Shown here in pieces: positions 60,710 to 64,000 of a DNA stretch of 64,000 bases (within the stretch, counting starts at the first letter, position 1; every line of letters starts with the position of its first letter). This stretch comes from Rhodospirillaceae bacterium (GTDB taxonomy: Bacteria; Pseudomonadota; Alphaproteobacteria; SHVZ01). The notes under the pieces are model-generated. The model did no database searches and had not been told where the DNA came from. It saw only the letters and a list, made by a program, of their open reading frames with translations. The stretch spans positions 41,794 through 105,793 of the forward strand of contig JAEULB010000118.1 in assembly GCA_016792585.1 (NCBI GenBank). Reading direction: 5' to 3'. The position numbers and the translations under genes were made by a program.

Positions 60710-62533
60710 ATGTGCGGCATTATCGGCATCCTCGGCAAGCGCCCGGTCTCCGGACCGATTCTCGATGCGCTGAAGCGTCTCGAATACCGGGGCTATGATT
60801 CCGCCGGCATCGCAACCGTCGTCGACGGCGAGATCGACCGCCGCCGCGCCTCCGGCAAGCTCGGCAACCTGGCGGCGCTGCTGAAGGCGGAGCCGCTGAA
60901 GGGCGAGATCGGCATCGGCCACACGCGCTGGGCCACGCACGGCCCGCCGGTCGAGAAGAACGCCCACCCGCACGCGACCGAGCGGGTCGCGGTCGTGCAC
61001 AACGGCATCATCGAGAACTTCGCCGAGCTTCGCGCCGAGCTCGAGAAGGCGGGACGCTCCTTCGAGAGCGACACCGACACCGAGACCATCGCGCATCTGC
61101 TGACCCACCTCCTCGACAAGGGCCTCGACGCCGAGACCGCGATGGGCGAGGCGATGAAACGCCTCGACGGCGCCTTCGCGTTCTGCGCGCTGATCAAGGA
61201 CCGGCCGGACCTGCTGCTGGTCGCGCGCCAGGGATCGGCGCTGGCGATCGGGCTCGGCGACGGCGAGAGCTATATCGGCTCCGATGCGATCGGCCTGGCG
61301 CCGCTGACCCGCAAGATCGTCTATCTCGAGGAAGGCGACTGGGCCGCGGTGCGGCGCGACGGCATCACCGTCCGCGACCGCAAGGGCAAGGTCGTCGACC
61401 GCCCGGCGAAGATCACCGAGGTCACCGACGAGGAAGTGGGCACGGGCAACCACGCCCACTTCATGGAGAAGGAGATCCACGAGCAGCCGGAAGTGATCGG
61501 CGACACGCTGGGCTACTACTACAATCCCGTGCGCCGCCGCATCGTGCTGCCGCCGCTGCCGTTCCGCATCGCCGAAGTGCCGCGGATCACGATAATCGCC
61601 GCCGGCACCTCGTTCTACTCGGCGATGCTGGCGAAGTACTGGCTCGAGCGCATCGGCCGGCTCTCGGTCGAGGTCGATATCGCCTCCGAGTTCCGCTACC
61701 GCCAGCCGGAGATGCCGAAGGGCGGCGTCGCGATGTTCATCTCGCAGTCGGGCGAGACGCTCGACACGCTGGAGGCGCTCCGCTACGCCCGCTCGAAGAA
61801 CCAGACCATCGTCAGCGTCGTCAACGTTCCCGACAGCTCGATGGCACGCGAGGCCGACCTCTGCCTTCGCACCTACGCCGGGCCTGAGATCGGCGTCGCC
61901 TCGACCAAGGCCTTCACCACCCAGCTCTCGGTGCTCGCCTGCCTGACGCTCCACTTGGCGCGCGAGTACGGCAAGCTCGATGCCGAGCAGATGGCGATGT
62001 ATGCCGAGCAGCTGATCCGGCTGCCGGCGCTGGTTTCCGAGACCCTTCAACTTGCCGAGCCGATGCGGGCCATCGCCGCCGAGGTCGCGAAGGCCCGCGA
62101 CGTGCTTTATCTCGGCCGCGGGGCCTCTTATCCGATCGCGATGGAAGGCGCGCTCAAGCTCAAGGAAATCTCCTACATCCACGCCGAAGGCTATGCCGCC
62201 GGCGAGATGAAGCACGGGCCGATCGCGCTGATCACCGACGGCGTGCCGGTGATCGTGATCGCGCCGTCGGACGAGCTGTTCCAGAAGACCGCGTCCAACC
62301 TGCAGGAGGTGCTGGCCCGCGGCGGCCGCGCCATCGTGCTGACCGACTCCGCCGGCGCCGAGAAGCTGAACGGCACCAAGGCGCATGTCTTCACCGTGCC
62401 GAGGGCGGAGCCGCTGGTGGCGCCGATCCTGTTCACGATCCCGGTGCAGCTGCTCGCCTACTACGTCGCCGTCGCCAAGGGCAACGACGTCGACCAGCCG
62501 CGCAACCTCGCCAAGTCGGTCACGGTCGAATAG
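60710..62533 (+). CDS. glmS: Glutamine-fructose-6-phosphate aminotransferase GlmS
   Basis: Makes glucosamine-6-phosphate from fructose-6-phosphate and glutamine, the first step to UDP-GlcNAc. At 607 aa it has the standard length. The Ntn glutaminase begins MCGIIG with nucleophile Cys2 after Met removal; SIS domains carry MFISQSGETLDTLEAL, STKAFTTQL and GRGASYPIAMEGALKLKEISYIHAEGYAAGEMKHGPIAL; it ends NLAKSVTVE. No glmS-ribozyme leader is seen. It forms an operon with glmU. Confidence 0.97.
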   Translation: MCGIIGILGKRPVSGPILDALKRLEYRGYDSAGIATVVDGEIDRRRASGKLGNLAALLKAEPLKGEIGIGHTRWATHGPPVEKNAHPHATERVAVVHNGIIENFAELRAELEKAGRSFESDTDTETIAHLLTHLLDKGLDAETAMGEAMKRLDGAFAFCALIKDRPDLLLVARQGSALAIGLGDGESYIGSDAIGLAPLTRKIVYLEEGDWAAVRRDGITVRDRKGKVVDRPAKITEVTDEEVGTGNHAHFMEKEIHEQPEVIGDTLGYYYNPVRRRIVLPPLPFRIAEVPRITIIAAGTSFYSAMLAKYWLERIGRLSVEVDIASEFRYRQPEMPKGGVAMFISQSGETLDTLEALRYARSKNQTIVSVVNVPDSSMAREADLCLRTYAGPEIGVASTKAFTTQLSVLACLTLHLAREYGKLDAEQMAMYAEQLIRLPALVSETLQLAEPMRAIAAEVAKARDVLYLGRGASYPIAMEGALKLKEISYIHAEGYAAGEMKHGPIALITDGVPVIVIAPSDELFQKTASNLQEVLARGGRAIVLTDSAGAEKLNGTKAHVFTVPRAEPLVAPILFTIPVQLLAYYVAVAKGNDVDQPRNLAKSVTVE

Positions 62534-62563
62534 CTATCCCGCATCGTTCGCATGGTTGACCCG

Positions 62564-62602
62564 CCTCGGGGTCCGGGTGTCGAATGCCCGGACTTCCCGA
62601 GG
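62564..62602 (+). promoter_or_regulatory. Hairpin covering the ribosome-binding site of the gabD-like gene
   Basis: CCTCGGG-GTCCGGG (62564-62577) pairs with CCCGGAC (62587-62593) and CCCGAGG (62596-62602), with a 9-base loop and a TT bulge. The 3' arm contains the GAGG of the ribosome site 9 bases before ATG 62612. It could block translation or also act in glmS termination; no T-run follows. Confidence 0.6.
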
Positions 62603-62611
62603 AGTCGATCC

Positions 62612-64000
62612 ATGCAAGCCAAAGCCCCGCCGCCGGCTTTGAAGGACACCAAGCTTCTGCGCGACCAGGCCTATGTCGACGGTGCCTGGACCAGGGCCGA
62701 CGGCGGCAAGACCTTTCCGGTCGGCAACCCGGCGACCGGCCAGGTGATCGCCGAGGTCCAGGACCTGGGCGCGAAGGAGACGCGCGCGGCGATCGAGGCG
62801 GCGAACGCTGCCTGGGGTCCGTGGCGGAAGAAGCTCGCCAAGGAGCGCTCCGCGATCCTCCGCAGATGGTTCAACCTGATGATGGAGAACCAGGACGATC
62901 TCGCGGTCCTGATGGTCTCCGAGCAGGGCAAGCCGCTGACCGAGGCCAAGGGCGAGGTCGCCTACGCCGCGTCTTTCGTCGAGTGGTTCGCCGAGGAGGC
63001 GAAGCGCGTCTACGGCGACACGATCCCGCAGCACGGCCCCGACAAGCGATTGGTGGTGGTGAAGGAGCCGATCGGCGTCGTCGCCGCGATCACGCCCTGG
63101 AACTTCCCCGCGGCGATGATCACCCGCAAGGTGGCGCCGGCTCTCGCCGCCGGCTGCACCGTGGTGGTGAAGCCGGCGGAGCAGACGCCGCTCACCGCGT
63201 TGGCGCTCGCCGAGCTGGCGGAGCGCGCTGGATTTCCCAAGGGCGTGTTCAACGTCGTCACGACCAATCAGGCGCCGGCGGTGGGGCTGGAGCTCACCAC
63301 CAACCCGATCGTGCGCAAGGTGGGATTCACCGGCTCGACCGAGATCGGCAAGCTGCTGATGAGGCAGTCGGCCTCGACCGTGAAGAAGGTCTCGCTCGAG
63401 CTCGGCGGCAATGCGCCGTTCCTGGTCTTCGACGACGCGGACATCGATGCCGCGGTCACCGGCGCGATGATCTCGAAATACCGCAACACCGGCCAGACCT
63501 GCGTCTGCGCCAACCGGCTCCTGGTCCAGGACGGCGTCTATGACGCCTTCGCCAGGAAGCTTGCCGAGGCCGCGTCCAAGCTGAAGGTCGCCAACGGCCT
63601 CGACGCCGGCGCGCAGCAGGGGCCGCTGATCGACGAGGCGGCGCTGGCGAAGGTCGAGGAGCACCTGGCCGACGCCAAGGCCAAGGGCGCGAAGGTCCTG
63701 ATCGGCGGCAAGCGCCACGCGCTCGGCGGCACCTTCTTTGAGCCGACCGTCGTCGTCGACGTGACCACGCAGATGAAGATGGCGCGCGAGGAGACCTTCG
63801 GGCCGGTGGCGCCGCTGTTCCGCTTCAAGACCGAGGAAGAGGCGATCCGCCTCGCCAACGACACCGAGTTCGGACTCGCCGCCTACTTCTACAGCCGCGA
63901 CATCGGCCGGGTCTGGCGCGTCGCCGAGGCGCTGGAGTACGGCATGGTCGGCATCAACGACGGCCTGATCTCGACCGAGGTGGCGCCCTTCGGCGGCATG
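62612..64000 (+). CDS. gabD: NAD(P)-dependent aldehyde dehydrogenase, GabD-like (partial)
   Basis: The 3' end lies outside the window; 463 codons are present without a stop. The protein looks like succinate-semialdehyde dehydrogenase: ITPWNFPAAMITRKVAPALAAGCTVVVKPAEQTPLTALALAELAE, KVSLELGGNAP with the general-base Glu, and NTGQTCVCANR with the catalytic Cys. The neighbouring Cys two residues later is the redox-switch pair seen in GabD. The last visible residues EVAPFGGM belong to the C-terminal end, so about 25-30 residues are missing. ATG 62612 follows GAGGAG-type bases. It is separate from mmsA, which is a CoA-acylating type. Confidence 0.92.
   Translation, partial: MQAKAPPPALKDTKLLRDQAYVDGAWTRADGGKTFPVGNPATGQVIAEVQDLGAKETRAAIEAANAAWGPWRKKLAKERSAILRRWFNLMMENQDDLAVLMVSEQGKPLTEAKGEVAYAASFVEWFAEEAKRVYGDTIPQHGPDKRLVVVKEPIGVVAAITPWNFPAAMITRKVAPALAAGCTVVVKPAEQTPLTALALAELAERAGFPKGVFNVVTTNQAPAVGLELTTNPIVRKVGFTGSTEIGKLLMRQSASTVKKVSLELGGNAPFLVFDDADIDAAVTGAMISKYRNTGQTCVCANRLLVQDGVYDAFARKLAEAASKLKVANGLDAGAQQGPLIDEAALAKVEEHLADAKAKGAKVLIGGKRHALGGTFFEPTVVVDVTTQMKMAREETFGPVAPLFRFKTEEEAIRLANDTEFGLAAYFYSRDIGRVWRVAEALEYGMVGINDGLISTEVAPFGGM

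Noticed and set aside
59258..62386. A very long open frame on the minus strand across glmU and glmS
   Set aside because: Antisense to two complete, well-conserved genes; its residues are Arg/Gly/Asp/His-rich with no domain. High GC leaves few stop codons in such frames.

Overview
The window is a 64 kb stretch of high-GC bacterial chromosome, tightly packed with short gaps and many 4-bp start/stop overlaps. Family content suggests an alphaproteobacterium, possibly Rhodospirillales-like: LivF, MmsA, malonyl-CoA decarboxylase, the zf-CHCC protein next to polA, MsrQ, DUF6134, DUF3606, M81 peptidases and several PAS/GGDEF/histidine-kinase proteins. There are no rRNA genes, CRISPR arrays, prophage genes or transposases. 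The two RNA genes found are tRNA-Arg(CCG) and tRNA-Val(CAC). No gene-free gap reaches 300 bases.

Layout. 0-3 kb: end of a branched-chain amino-acid ABC transporter operon (livF), malonyl-CoA decarboxylase and a zinc-type HemB. 3-8.6 kb: zinc locus, with znuA divergent from zur, a His-rich CobW GTPase and a methyltransferase; znuA is followed by DUF6134, SDR and NTF2-like genes. 8.5-17.3 kb: nucleotide-sugar dehydrogenase, mmsA, PPK2, a PAS-GGDEF-EAL protein, a TetR/DUF2306 divergent pair and an ABC membrane domain with no ATPase. 17.4-25.3 kb: polA with a small zinc-finger gene, an ABC-2 ATPase, a lipoprotein lysophospholipase whose stop codon touches tRNA-Arg, a HAD phosphatase, three small secreted low-complexity proteins each with a terminator, and a cupin. 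25.4-34.7 kb: EmrAB-like efflux pair, a hybrid kinase/response regulator/PAS/UbiX group, MsrQ, an HpaI-type aldolase and a nitroreductase.

34.7-43 kb holds the most interesting locus. Five overlapping genes (hyfB, C, E, F, G-like) plus a coupled acetyltransferase are divergent from a peroxiredoxin and the NuoB/HyfI-like small subunit. They would build a membrane complex related to complex I and hydrogenase-4. The large subunit has lost all four cysteines that bind the Ni-Fe centre, so this is an energy-converting hydrogenase-related (Ehr) complex of unknown substrate, not a hydrogenase.

43-56 kb is catabolic and accessory: a sulfotransferase, three tandem M81 (MlrC-like) metallopeptidases, an aldo/keto reductase, two family-5 substrate-binding proteins without permeases, a GMC oxidoreductase, a 2OG-Fe(II) oxygenase and small proteins. 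Two CRP-like palindromes (TGTGA-N6-TCAC[A/C]) lie upstream of the sulfotransferase and of a small unknown gene. 56-64 kb returns to core functions: tRNA-Val, a sensor kinase, phosphoglycolate phosphatase, glmU-glmS (UDP-GlcNAc synthesis) and a gabD-like dehydrogenase running off the end. A strong hairpin covers the gabD ribosome-binding site.
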